Assembly: GCF_000292525.1 (NCBI RefSeq)
Contig: NZ_AEYF01000044.1
Span: 310,001 to 374,000, forward strand
Source: Rhizobium sp. CCGE 510
GTDB lineage: Bacteria > Pseudomonadota > Alphaproteobacteria > Rhizobiales > Rhizobiaceae
Direction: 5' to 3'
DNA: 64,000 nucleotides
A model generated the notes under the pieces. That model saw only the letters and a program-made list of their open reading frames with translations, did no database searches and was not told the DNA's origin. Numbering within the stretch: the stretch's first letter is position 1; the number at the start of each line of letters is the position of its first letter. The position numbers were made by a program, and so were the translations under genes. This document shows positions 17,665-26,708 of the stretch, piece by piece.

Positions 17665-20244
17665 TCAAGCGAGCGCCTCGGCGATCAGATCGTCGGCCGC
17701 TTCGGCGAGCAGCGCATCATGGGCCTCGCCCGGCACCGCTTCGCGGCCGATTTCCAGCATCACCGGCACGGCGAGCGGGGAAATATGGTCGAGAGCGCGG
17801 TGGGTGATGTGGCCCCTGATTCGTCTCAGCATATCGCCAAGCCGGCCAATATCCAAAAGTCCCGTCGCCGCATCCTGCCGCGTCGCCTGCAGCAGGATGT
17901 GATCCGGCTCGTGGCTGCGCAGCACGTCGTAGATCAGATCGGCCGAGACGGTGATCTGCCGGCCGCTCTTTTCCTTGCCCGGATGACGGCGCTCGATCAA
18001 GCCCGCAATCACGGCGCAATTGCGGAAGGTGCGTTTCAACAGGAAGGATTCGTCGAGCCAGGCTTCGAGATCGTCGCCAAGCATATCCTCGTCGAAGAGG
18101 TCGGAGAGGCTGAGCCGGCCATTGCCGATCATCAGTCCCATATCCTCAAGACCCCAGACGGCCAGCGAATAATCGGTGGCGACGAAGCCGAGCGGCTTGG
18201 CGCCGGCCCGCTCCAGCCGGCGGGTGAGCAGCATGCCGAGCGTCTGGTGGGCGAGACGGCCTTCGAAGGGATAGGCGACCATATAACCGCGACTGCCGCG
18301 CGGAAAGGTTTCGATCAGGAACTCGTCGCGCTTCGGCAGCATCGACTTGTCGTTCTGCAAGGACAGCCAGTCGCGCACCTGATCCGGCAGATGGCGCCAG
18401 CGGTCGGGATCGGCGATCATCGCCCGCACCTGCTCGGCGAGATAGGTTGACAGCGGGAACTTGCCGCCATTGTAGGACGGGATCTTCGGATCGAGCGAAA
18501 AGGCCTGCGATGCCAGGCATTCGTTTTCGCGGATGCCCTCGAAGCGCAGCACCTTGCCGGAGAAGACGAAAGTATCGCCCGGCGACAATTGCTCGAGGAA
18601 GTATTCCTCGACCTTTCCAAGCGTGGCGCCGCCGCGGCCGATCCTGCCGCCCTCGCCGCGCTTGACCATGCGGATGTTCAGCATCGGGCTTTCGACGATG
18701 GTGCCGAGATTGAGGCGGTATTGCTGGGCGACGGCAGGATTGGAGACGCGCCAGCGGCCCTCTTTGGTCTTGCGGATGCGGGCATAACGCTCATAGGTCC
18801 GAAGCGCATAACCGCCGGTCGCGACGAAATCGACGATGCGCTCGAAGGTTTCCCAGTTGAGATCGGCATAGGGCGAGGCGCTGATGATTTCGTCGTAGAG
18901 TTCCAGCATGTCGAAAGGTTCGGCGCAGGCCATGCCGAGCACGTGCTGGGCGAGCACGTCGAGCGCGCCACGGCCGACCGGCGGGGTGTCCTGGGCGCCG
19001 ATATAATTGGCGTCGAGCGCTGCCTGACACTCCATCACCTCGAAACGGTTGGCCGGTACCAGGATCGCCTTCGACGGCTCGTCCATGCGGTGATTGGCGC
19101 GGCCGATGCGCTGGGCAAGCCGCGAAGCGCCCTTCGGCGCGCCGACATGGATGACGAGATCGACATCGCCCCAGTCGATGCCGAGATCGAGGGTGGAGGT
19201 GGCGACGACGGCGCGCAGCCGGTTTTCGGCCATCGCCGCCTCGACCTTGCGGCGCTGGGCGACATCGAGCGAGCCGTGATGGAGGGCGATCGGCAGATTG
19301 TCGTCATTGATCGTCCAGAGCGCCTGAAACAGCATTTCCGCCTGGCTGCGGGTGTTGACGAACAGCAGCGTCGTTTTGTGTTCGACGAGCTTGTTGTAGA
19401 CGTCGGGAATGGCATAGCGGGCGGAATGGCCGGCCCAGGGAATGCGCTCTTCGGTCGACAGGATCGAGATATCCGGTTTGGCGCCGCCTTCGACGACGAC
19501 GAGGCCGGCATGATGCTCGCTGCCCTCATGTTGGGCGACCAGCCATTTTTGTAGATCCATCGGTTCGGCGACGGTCGCCGACAGGCCGATGGTCTGGAGG
19601 CCGGGGGCAAGGCGGCGAAGGCGGGCAAGGCCGAGCGACAGCATATGGCCGCGCTTGGAGGTGACGAGCGAATGCAGCTCGTCGAGCACGACATATTTCA
19701 GATCCTTGAAGAAGCGCTCGGCCTCGCGGTTGGCGAGAAGCAGGGCGACCTGTTCCGGCGTCGTCAGCAGAATATCCGGCGGGTTAAGCTTCTGGCGCTG
19801 GCGCTTGGCGTTCGGCGTATCGCCGGTGCGGTTTTCGACGGTAACCGGCAGGCCCATCTCCTCGACCGGTTTCATCAGGTTGCGCTCGATATCGATCGCA
19901 AGCGCCTTCAGCGGCGAGACATAGAGCGTATGGATGCCGGTGAAGGCGGAGCCGGGCGGAATCCGGCCGCGGCGGGTGAGATCGGTGAGCGACGGCAGAA
20001 AACCGGCAAGCGTCTTGCCGGCGCCTGTGGGCGCAATCAGCAGCGTGCTTTCACCGGCCTCGGCGCGAGCGAGCAATTCCAACTGATGGGCGCGCGGCCG
20101 CCAGCCCTTTTCCGCAAACCAGCGGGTAAAGGCGGCAGGCAGCAACGTGAGGGTTTCGGAATCGATCTGGTCCACGTTCTGAAGGTAGTGAAAGCCTGAG
20201 GAAAAAGAAGAGCGGCAGGGGGAATTGACAAACGCGATAATCAT
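17665..20244 (-). CDS. Ligase-associated DNA damage response DEXH-box helicase (Lhr-type)
   Basis: An 859-residue superfamily 2 helicase. Walker A is APTGAGKTLAGF near residue 70, the Walker B motif is VLDELHS, SAT is in GLSATVAEP, and RIGRANHRMDEPSKA is motif VI. A long C-terminal Lhr-like region follows. It unwinds DNA in the repair set that includes PdeM downstream. The start at 20244 is the first ATG but has only a weak ribosome site, so the first 25 or so residues may be non-coding. Only 36 bases separate it from the divergent Rrf2 gene. Confidence 0.92.
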   Translation of the reverse strand: MIIAFVNSPCRSSFSSGFHYLQNVDQIDSETLTLLPAAFTRWFAEKGWRPRAHQLELLARAEAGESTLLIAPTGAGKTLAGFLPSLTDLTRRGRIPPGSAFTGIHTLYVSPLKALAIDIERNLMKPVEEMGLPVTVENRTGDTPNAKRQRQKLNPPDILLTTPEQVALLLANREAERFFKDLKYVVLDELHSLVTSKRGHMLSLGLARLRRLAPGLQTIGLSATVAEPMDLQKWLVAQHEGSEHHAGLVVVEGGAKPDISILSTEERIPWAGHSARYAIPDVYNKLVEHKTTLLFVNTRSQAEMLFQALWTINDDNLPIALHHGSLDVAQRRKVEAAMAENRLRAVVATSTLDLGIDWGDVDLVIHVGAPKGASRLAQRIGRANHRMDEPSKAILVPANRFEVMECQAALDANYIGAQDTPPVGRGALDVLAQHVLGMACAEPFDMLELYDEIISASPYADLNWETFERIVDFVATGGYALRTYERYARIRKTKEGRWRVSNPAVAQQYRLNLGTIVESPMLNIRMVKRGEGGRIGRGGATLGKVEEYFLEQLSPGDTFVFSGKVLRFEGIRENECLASQAFSLDPKIPSYNGGKFPLSTYLAEQVRAMIADPDRWRHLPDQVRDWLSLQNDKSMLPKRDEFLIETFPRGSRGYMVAYPFEGRLAHQTLGMLLTRRLERAGAKPLGFVATDYSLAVWGLEDMGLMIGNGRLSLSDLFDEDMLGDDLEAWLDESFLLKRTFRNCAVIAGLIERRHPGKEKSGRQITVSADLIYDVLRSHEPDHILLQATRQDAATGLLDIGRLGDMLRRIRGHITHRALDHISPLAVPVMLEIGREAVPGEAHDALLAEAADDLIAEALA

Positions 20245-20280
20245 GGATATTTTTTATCCCTGAATTGAGGAGCCACTGGG

Positions 20281-20781
20281 ATGAAGATGAGCGATGGGGT
20301 CGAGCAGGCCATTCACAGCGTCGCGATGCTTGCCGGCCTCTCCGAAGGCGGCGTGCTTTCGGCCGCAGCACTGGCGGAATTCCACGGCGTTTCGACGAGC
20401 TATCTGCTGAAACATCTGCAGGCGCTGTCTGGCGCCGACATCCTCAATACTGTCCCGGGGCCGAAGGGTGGATACCGGCTGGCCAAGGCGGCCGAAGAGA
20501 TCTCGCTGCTCGACATCCTGCTCGCCGTCGAAGGACCGGCACCGGCTTTCCGTTGCGCCGAAATCCGCCAGCGCGGACCGAACCCGGTCGCCGATCGCTT
20601 CTTCGCCACGCCCTGCAACATCAGCGCGGCGATGCTCAAAGCCGAACGGGTCTATCGGGCCGAACTTGCCAAGACCAGCATTGCCGACCTTGGCATCGAA
20701 CTAACCGCTCTCGACGACGGATCGATCGCAGCCCGAAGCTGCGCCTTCCTGGAAATCCACGAACGCAAGACGGCTCGCTGA
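20281..20781 (+). CDS. Rrf2-family transcriptional regulator
   Basis: A 166-residue regulator with an N-terminal winged helix (VSTSYLLKHLQALSGAD recognition region, then the wing GPKGGYRLAK). Three Cys follow (FRCAE, ATPCN, RSCAF), some of which could bind an Fe-S cluster or sense redox, though the spacing differs from the canonical IscR trio. The start is ATG 20281, with GAGGAG 14 bases upstream; ATG 20287 is an alternative. It probably controls the AhpD-like gene that starts 21 bases downstream. Its inducer is unknown. Confidence 0.9.
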   Translation: MKMSDGVEQAIHSVAMLAGLSEGGVLSAAALAEFHGVSTSYLLKHLQALSGADILNTVPGPKGGYRLAKAAEEISLLDILLAVEGPAPAFRCAEIRQRGPNPVADRFFATPCNISAAMLKAERVYRAELAKTSIADLGIELTALDDGSIAARSCAFLEIHERKTAR

Positions 20782-20802
20782 GCCACAACAAAGGAGAAGA
20801 CC

Positions 20803-21264
20803 ATGCAACCGCGTTTCAACTTCGCCAAAGCCGCCCCCGATGCATATAAGGCGATCGTCGCGCTCGAGCAGTACGTCCAGTCCTCCGGATTGGAGCGCCG
20901 CTTCATCCACCTGATCAAGCTGCGCGCTTCGCAGATCAATGGCTGCGCCTATTGCGTCGACATGCATGTGAAGGAAGCCCGCCATGATGGGCTGAGCGAG
21001 CAGTGGATCAACCTGATGTGCGTCTGGCGGGAATCACCTGTTTATGACACCCGCGAACGGGCGCTGCTCGGCTGGGTCGATGCCGTGACGAACATTGCCA
21101 AGTCAGGCGCGCCGGATGCCGATTACGAGACGCTGAAGGCGCATTTCTCCGAAGAGGAAATGACGAAGATCACCGTGGCGATCGGGGCCATCAACATCTG
21201 GAACCGTCTTGCCGTCGGCTTCCGCTCGCAGCATCCGATCGATGCGGCAGTCAAGGCAGCTTGA
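20803..21264 (+). CDS. Carboxymuconolactone decarboxylase (AhpD-like) family protein
   Basis: A 153-residue all-helical protein with the AhpD core motif CAYCVDMH (C48, C51, H55), the thiol pair used by alkylhydroperoxidase-D-type reductases. It has a strong AAAGGAG ribosome site and follows the Rrf2 regulator at once. Together they suggest a small redox or peroxide-response unit. A true carboxymuconolactone decarboxylase role is unlikely given the CxxC motif. Confidence 0.9.
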   Translation: MQPRFNFAKAAPDAYKAIVALEQYVQSSGLERRFIHLIKLRASQINGCAYCVDMHVKEARHDGLSEQWINLMCVWRESPVYDTRERALLGWVDAVTNIAKSGAPDADYETLKAHFSEEEMTKITVAIGAINIWNRLAVGFRSQHPIDAAVKAA

Positions 21265-21316
21265 TATCAGTTTCCGGACGACCGACCCGAAAAGTTCGGG
21301 TCGGTTGAATGTACTG

Positions 21317-21484
21317 TCACGCGCGATCCGTCGTGGCTCGCACGGCAACGACATCAGGCGATGGGCCCGAGAGGTCGATGCTGTTGAAGAGGTCGCGGAC
21401 AACTTTCGCGATTTCCTCTGCGGAAGCGCCCTTGGCGTATTCTTCCTGCATGCGGCGTCTTACAAGCTTTTCCAAATCCGACAT
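21317..21484 (-). CDS. Small conserved-looking protein, 55 residues
   Basis: The minus strand encodes MSDLEKLVRRRMQEEYAKG and continues to DRA then TGA. A strong GAGGTGA ribosome site sits five bases before the ATG at 21484. The composition is charged and helix-forming for about 35 residues (EEYAKGASAEEIAKVVRDLF), followed by a Pro/Val tail. There is no signal peptide or membrane segment. It is convergent with the AhpD-like gene. I do not recognise a family; it is too short for usual length cut-offs but has all the marks of a real gene. Confidence 0.75.
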   Translation of the reverse strand: MSDLEKLVRRRMQEEYAKGASAEEIAKVVRDLFNSIDLSGPSPDVVAVRATTDRA

Positions 21485-21582
21485 AACTCACCTCATCAAA
21501 TCCGGCGCGGGAGGAAGTGTCGCGTCATGGCTGCGCAGAGGCAAGTTACGTTTTGTTTAGAATGGCTTACCGATTTTTAATG

Positions 21583-22221
21583 TTAGATCGCGATGTAGCG
21601 GTCGGCGCGGTGGTTGATGGCGACAAAGAGGTTGAGGACGACGGCGCCGAGCACGGAATAGAAGACGACCGGCGGCGTGGTGACGAGGAAGGCGGCGGCG
21701 AGCACGCAGAGGTCGATGACGAGCTGGACGAGGCCGGCGCGGATGCCGAAACGCTCCTGAACATAGACGCCGAGAATGCCGACGCCGCCGAGGCTGGCGC
21801 GGTGGCGATAGAGCGCCAGCACGCCGAAGCCGAGCAGCAGGCCACCGAGAAGGGCCGCCCAAGCCGGATGGATGCTGGAAATGGAGAAGAAGCGCGACTG
21901 CACGTCTGATAGCACCGAGGTCAGGCCGATGGCGATGAAGGTCTTGACCGTGAAAGCCATGCCGAGTCGCTTCCACGACAGCCAGAAGAACGGCAGGTTG
22001 AGCAGGAAGAAGGCAAGGCCGAAATTGACGCCGAAGGCATAATGCAGAAGGAAAGCAACGCCGGCGGTGCTGCCGGTGAGAAGGCCGGCGCTGGCGAGGA
22101 CGTAAAGGCCGAGGGCGGCGACGAGGCTACCGGAGAAGATGCCCTGCACGTCTTCGATCGGGGCATGGCGCGTGGCGCTGGCATTCCAGAAGCCGCCAAG
22201 GACATTGATGAGCTGTGTCAT
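21583..22221 (-). CDS. YitT-family membrane protein
   Basis: A 212-residue inner-membrane protein with about five or six hydrophobic helices and the GSTAGVAFLLHYAFGVNFGLAFF stretch near residue 50-70 typical of the YitT/DUF161 family, whose transport function is not established. The start at 22221 (MTQLINVLGGF) has GGAGA upstream; an alternative start at 22257 adds 12 residues. It is monocistronic as far as visible. Confidence 0.85.
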   Translation of the reverse strand: MTQLINVLGGFWNASATRHAPIEDVQGIFSGSLVAALGLYVLASAGLLTGSTAGVAFLLHYAFGVNFGLAFFLLNLPFFWLSWKRLGMAFTVKTFIAIGLTSVLSDVQSRFFSISSIHPAWAALLGGLLLGFGVLALYRHRASLGGVGILGVYVQERFGIRAGLVQLVIDLCVLAAAFLVTTPPVVFYSVLGAVVLNLFVAINHRADRYIAI

Positions 22222-22430
22222 GTCGCCAGTCTCCACGGCAGACGAGTTCAAGAACACGCCGGAGAAGACCGGGCGCGGTGAAATTTTGCGTAATGAGATG
22301 AGCTTGAGCGCCTTGGCCTTTGTTGCCGGGCTCGCTGCCGATGCGCTGCAGTATCGGGTTTTTTCGCGGGCCGATCAAGCGAATTAGGTAAGCAATACTG
22401 ACCTATAAAAACATCGCAAGAAATGTTCGC

Positions 22431-23363
22431 TTACGGGGATTTCCGCGTAAGAAACAGAATGCCGGCAACCGGTTTACCGCCATCTTTGCGAATGACCGTT
22501 TTGACGATCTTGAGGATTTCAAGGCCGTGACGGCCGAGCAGCTTCCGCACATAGGCTTCCGAATGGGCGTAACGCAGCGAGGGCGCCAGATGAAAGCCGT
22601 CGCCCTCCCCCACATCCTCGACTGAAAAAGCGATGTCGGCACCTGCGGCGGCGAGGTGTTCGACGATGGCAAAGACGCTTTCGAGATTGCCGAGATACAT
22701 CAGCACATCGGCTGCCGTCACCAGGTCGGCGCGGTGGCGTGCGGCATCTGTAAACAGGCCGGCGAGATCCGGCGACAGCGAAAGATCGGCCTGGGCGAGA
22801 CTGTCGTAGACCTGCTTTTCGGCGGCCTTGGCCAGCATGTTCTGCGAGAGGTCGAAGCCTTCGAGGCGGCTGACCCGGGCGCGGATTTCCGGGCCGAGCA
22901 GGCCGGTGCCGCAGCCCAGATCGACGGCGCATTCATAATGCCTGCCGGTGGAGGCGACGAGGGCCGCGAGCTTCTGCGGGACGGTGTAATCGAGTTTTTC
23001 GACGAGCGCTGATTCGAAACGGGCGGCATAATCGTCGAACAGGCGCTCGACATAGCGGCTCGGCGGCCGGTCGGGTGTGGCGGCGCCGCCGAGCAGGGCG
23101 AGCTTGAGGGTGGCGCCGAAAATGTCTTCGGGATCGAGGGCAAGCGTGCTGCGATAGGCCTCGATCGCGGCTTCGCCCTTGCCCGCCTTTTCGCGATAGG
23201 TGGCGAGACGATACCAGCCGGCGGCCCAGCCGGGCACGAGCTCGAGCGCCTGTTCCATCAGCTCGGCCGCCGCCTCCGGCTCGCCGCCTTCTTCGAGCAT
23301 GCGGGCATAATCGGCGCGGCGGTCGGCGATGACGTCGCCTGAGGAAAGCTGGTGGGGTTGCAT
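22431..23363 (-). CDS. TPR-containing class I SAM methyltransferase
   Basis: A 310-residue protein with an N-terminal tetratricopeptide-like helical region (about residues 10-85, with AAELMEQALELVPGWAAGWY) fused to a methyltransferase domain. The SAM site is CAVDLGCGTGLLGPEI near residue 150 and an acidic motif lies in LEGFDLSQNML. The start at 23363 (MQPHQLSSGD) is preferred over an in-frame start at 23402. It is divergent from the small membrane protein at 23504. Substrate unknown. Confidence 0.88.
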   Translation of the reverse strand: MQPHQLSSGDVIADRRADYARMLEEGGEPEAAAELMEQALELVPGWAAGWYRLATYREKAGKGEAAIEAYRSTLALDPEDIFGATLKLALLGGAATPDRPPSRYVERLFDDYAARFESALVEKLDYTVPQKLAALVASTGRHYECAVDLGCGTGLLGPEIRARVSRLEGFDLSQNMLAKAAEKQVYDSLAQADLSLSPDLAGLFTDAARHRADLVTAADVLMYLGNLESVFAIVEHLAAAGADIAFSVEDVGEGDGFHLAPSLRYAHSEAYVRKLLGRHGLEILKIVKTVIRKDGGKPVAGILFLTRKSP

Positions 23364-23503
23364 AATTGGACCTTGGTTCGCCGCATTTGGCGGCGGCCAC
23401 AAAAAAACTCAAGTCCTATTTCACAGGCGAAGCGGCCAATTCCGGAAAGGGCTTGCGGGCGGTGCGCCGCAACCTTATTCCAAGGGCAAACAGGAGATGG
23501 CTT

Positions 23504-23770
23504 ATGTCCGATCAGGCGAACAGGTTTCTCGGCGATTCAATCGGCCGCACATTGATAAAGCTTATCGTCGTGTCGCTGATCGTCGGTTTCGTCATGACCG
23601 TCTTCGGCCTGACGCCGTGGAACATCATCTATGGGTTCCGGGATTTCATCCTGGAAATCTGGCATCGCGGGTTTTCAGCGCTCGGGAGTGTCGGCAACTA
23701 TCTCATCCTCGGGGCGACGATCGTCATCCCGCTTTTCGTCATCCTTCGCCTTTTCAGCTATCGCCGGTAA
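23504..23770 (+). CDS. Small two-helix membrane protein (DUF6460-like)
   Basis: An 88-residue protein with two hydrophobic segments (about 19-45 and 63-84) and a conserved-looking centre FGLTPWNIIYGFRDF. GGAG lies before ATG 23504. The stop TAA is one base before the ATG of the CAP-domain lipoprotein, so the two are likely co-transcribed. The function is unknown. Confidence 0.8.
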   Translation: MSDQANRFLGDSIGRTLIKLIVVSLIVGFVMTVFGLTPWNIIYGFRDFILEIWHRGFSALGSVGNYLILGATIVIPLFVILRLFSYRR

Positions 23771-23771
23771 C

Positions 23772-24269
23772 ATGACATCGATCGATCTTTCCAGGCGCAG
23801 CCTGCTCATCCTTTCCGGACTTTCGCTTGCCGCCGGCATTGCCGGCTGCACCACGACCCCGCACCTTGCCGGCACGCCTTCGAACGGCGAGGACGAAACG
23901 GCGAGCGTGCTGCCGCTCGTCAACCAGCTGAGGGCGAAGAACGGCCTGCCGCCGCTTAGCGTCGATCCGGCGGCGAAAACGGCTGCGCTTTTCCAGGCGA
24001 AGCGCATGGCGAGCGCCGGTAAGATGGCGCATCTGATGGGGCTGACCGACAGTTTCGGCGCCAGGGTCAAGGCGAGCGGCGTGCAACTACCGGCGGCCGA
24101 AAATATCGCCTCCGGCCAACAGAGCGTCGATGCCGTGGTGACGGCCTGGATTAACTCGCCGCATCATCTGGAAAACATGCTCGGCCGTTATGACGGCCTT
24201 GGCGTTGCCGTCGCCCATAATGCATCTTCCAAGAACCTGCCCTATTGGGCCATGGTGCTGTCAAGCTGA
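23772..24269 (+). CDS. CAP/SCP-domain lipoprotein
   Basis: A 165-residue exported protein. The signal sequence has a twin-Arg-like pair (SRRSLLILSGLSLAAG) and a lipobox IAGC, so Tat-dependent lipoprotein export is possible. The CAP domain shows LPLVNQLRAKNGLPPL near 45-60, MAHLMGL, ENIASGQ and WINSPHHLENML. CAP proteins in bacteria are extracytoplasmic with unclear activity. It starts one base after the preceding small membrane protein gene. Confidence 0.88.
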   Translation: MTSIDLSRRSLLILSGLSLAAGIAGCTTTPHLAGTPSNGEDETASVLPLVNQLRAKNGLPPLSVDPAAKTAALFQAKRMASAGKMAHLMGLTDSFGARVKASGVQLPAAENIASGQQSVDAVVTAWINSPHHLENMLGRYDGLGVAVAHNASSKNLPYWAMVLSS

Positions 24270-24297
24270 GGCGATTCGGCCTCGATATGGGGCAAGC

Positions 24298-25644
24298 ATG
24301 GATACGCGCAGCAACAGTCATTCCCTGGCCTTCGAGGTAACACACCGGCTGGTGCTGTCGATCGCCATTCCGATGACGCTCGGTTTCGTGACGACGCCGC
24401 TGCTCGGGCTGACGAGCACCGCAGTCGTCGGCCATATGGGCAATCCGCAAGCGCTGGCAGGGCTGGCGATCGGTGCGATGCTGTTCGATCTCATCTTGGG
24501 CAGTTTCAATTTCCTGCGGGCATCGACGACAGGACTGACAGCGCAGGCCTATGGAAGGCGAGACCAGCACGAGCAACAGGCCGTCTTCTGGCGAGCACTG
24601 ATCTCCGCGCTCGGCTGCGGATTGGCGCTGCTTTTGCTTTCGCCGCTACTGATTGCGGCCGGGTTGCCGCTGATGGGCGCGGAAGGCGCGATCGCAGAGG
24701 CGACCAGCACCTATTTCTCGATCCGCATCCTTGCCGCACCGGCGGCGCTGGCGAATTACGCCATCCTCGGCTTCGTTCTCGGGCGCGGACAGGGCAAGAT
24801 CGGGCTGCTGCTGCAGGCGATCATCAACGGCATCAACATCCTGCTGTCCATCTATCTCGGCCTGACGCTCGATTGGGGCGTGGCGGGGGTCGCCTGGGGA
24901 ACGATGGCCGGCGAGACGGCCGGTGCGCTCGCCGGGCTGTTCATCGTGCTCAGCGGTTTTTCCAGGGCCGAGCGGCCGGCATGGGCGGAGATTTTTTCGC
25001 GGCATCGGCTGGCCGAGCTTTTCGCGCTCAACCGCGACATCCTGATCCGAACCTTCGTGCTGATCGGCGCCTTCACCATCATGACGCGGATCGGCACGGG
25101 TTTCGGCGCGGTGACGCTTGCCGCCAATGCCGTGCTGATGAATTTCGTCCTGCTCTCCAGCTATTATCTCGACGGGCTTGCCAATGCCGCCGAGCAGATC
25201 ACCGGCCGGGCGATCGGCGCGCGTTACCGGCCGGCCTTCGACCGCGGGCTGAAGCTGACGATCTTGTGGTCCTTCGGGCTGGCGGCGATCGTTTCCGCCT
25301 TCTTCTTCCTTGCCGGTTCCTGGCTGATCTCGGTGCTGACCACCTCACCGGAGGTACAGCAGGCGGCCGAGACCTATCTGCCCTGGGCGGCGGTGACCGG
25401 GCTGACAGGGGCACTCGCCTTCCTGATGGACGGTGTCTTCATCGGCGCCACATGGTCGGCCGAGATGCGCAACCGGATGCTGATGTCGTTTGCCGGTTAT
25501 CTCGCCATGCTCGCCGTTTTCGTGCCGCTCTTCGGCAATCACGGCCTGTGGCTGGCGATGAACGCCTTCCTGCTTTTCCGCGGCTTTTTCCTGGCCGTGC
25601 TGGTCAAACCGCGGGCCGATCAGACTTTTCGAGCTGCCCAGTAA
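24298..25644 (+). CDS. MATE-family efflux transporter
   Basis: A 448-residue inner-membrane antiporter with about 12 helices, in two homologous halves typical of multidrug and toxin extrusion proteins of the DinF-like branch (SIAIPMTLGFVTTPLLG near residue 20 and an equivalent stretch near 250). It likely exports cationic compounds with H+ or Na+. It lies 28 bases past the CAP lipoprotein gene. Its last 25 bases overlap the convergent pyrD gene. Confidence 0.9.
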   Translation: MDTRSNSHSLAFEVTHRLVLSIAIPMTLGFVTTPLLGLTSTAVVGHMGNPQALAGLAIGAMLFDLILGSFNFLRASTTGLTAQAYGRRDQHEQQAVFWRALISALGCGLALLLLSPLLIAAGLPLMGAEGAIAEATSTYFSIRILAAPAALANYAILGFVLGRGQGKIGLLLQAIINGINILLSIYLGLTLDWGVAGVAWGTMAGETAGALAGLFIVLSGFSRAERPAWAEIFSRHRLAELFALNRDILIRTFVLIGAFTIMTRIGTGFGAVTLAANAVLMNFVLLSSYYLDGLANAAEQITGRAIGARYRPAFDRGLKLTILWSFGLAAIVSAFFFLAGSWLISVLTTSPEVQQAAETYLPWAAVTGLTGALAFLMDGVFIGATWSAEMRNRMLMSFAGYLAMLAVFVPLFGNHGLWLAMNAFLLFRGFFLAVLVKPRADQTFRAAQ

Positions 25645-26708
25645 TCCAGCCTGGTGTCGCGCAGCTCGCCGATCGAGCCGGCCTTTTCGCGATCCATGAG
25701 TTTCGAAAGGCCGCGGACGATATCGCCGGCCAGGCCGGGTCCCTCGTAGACCATGCAGGAATAGAGCTGGACGAGATCGGCGCCCGCCCTGATCTTTTCC
25801 AATGCGGTTTCGGCCGAGGAGATGCCACCAACGCCGATGATCGGCAAGGCAGGGCCGACGCGCTTGCGCATCCTGGCGAGCACCGCCGTCGATTTTTCGA
25901 ACAGCGGCACGCCGGAAAGGCCGCCGGTCTCCTGCGCCTGGCGCTGATCCTTGAGACCGTCGCGCGACAGCGTGGTGTTGGAGACGATCAGGCCATCCAG
26001 CGCATGCGCGAGTGCTTCCGCCGCGATATCGTCCATGCCTTCCTCGGTCAGATCAGGAGCGATCTTCAGAAAGACCGGCACCTTGCGGCCGGATGTCGCT
26101 GCTGCCTCGTCGCGCGCCGTCAGCACTGATGATAGCAGTGCGGCAAGGCTTTCGCGCCCCTGCAGGTCGCGCAGGCCCGGCGTGTTCGGCGAGGAGATGT
26201 TGGCGGTGAAATAACGTGCGACCGAATGGAAGCGGCGAATGCCGGCGACGTAATCGGCGATGCGATCGTCGCTGTCCTTGTTGGCGCCGATATTGACGCC
26301 GACCATGCCCTTGCCGCTCAGCGCGGCAAGGCGCGCGAATGCCGCCTCATGGCCTTCATTGTTGAAGCCGAGGCGATTGATGATGGCTTCATCCTCGACC
26401 AGCCGGAAGATGCGCGGGCGCAGATTGCCGGATTGCGGCTTCGGCGTCACCGTGCCGATTTCGGTAAAGCCGAAGCCGAGCTTCAGCAGCGCCTCCGGCA
26501 CCTCGGCATTCTTGTCGTAGCCTGCGGCCATGCCGAGCGGATTTTCGAAGACGAGTCCGGCGACGGTCTGGCGCAGGCGCGGATCGGGGGTGAGCTGGCA
26601 GGCCGGCACCAGGCCGGATTTCAGTGCGGCGATCGACATGCCGTGCGCCGTTTCCGGATCGAACAGGAACAGACCCTTGCGGGCGAGACGCTTGAAGGGA
26701 TCGATCAT
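25620..26708 (-). CDS. pyrD: Dihydroorotate dehydrogenase (quinone), class 2
   Basis: A 362-residue membrane-associated FMN enzyme that oxidises dihydroorotate to orotate using quinone in pyrimidine synthesis. It shows the class 2 N-terminal helix (MIDPFKRLARKGLFLFDPE), the ENPLGMAAGYDKN flavin region, NISSPNTPGLR with the catalytic Ser, and GVGGISS near the C-terminus. Its ATG overlaps the stop of the DUF952 gene by four bases, so both are co-translated. The 3' end overlaps the MATE gene tail-to-tail by 25 bases. Confidence 0.95.
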   Translation of the reverse strand: MIDPFKRLARKGLFLFDPETAHGMSIAALKSGLVPACQLTPDPRLRQTVAGLVFENPLGMAAGYDKNAEVPEALLKLGFGFTEIGTVTPKPQSGNLRPRIFRLVEDEAIINRLGFNNEGHEAAFARLAALSGKGMVGVNIGANKDSDDRIADYVAGIRRFHSVARYFTANISSPNTPGLRDLQGRESLAALLSSVLTARDEAAATSGRKVPVFLKIAPDLTEEGMDDIAAEALAHALDGLIVSNTTLSRDGLKDQRQAQETGGLSGVPLFEKSTAVLARMRKRVGPALPIIGVGGISSAETALEKIRAGADLVQLYSCMVYEGPGLAGDIVRGLSKLMDREKAGSIGELRDTRLDYWAARKV

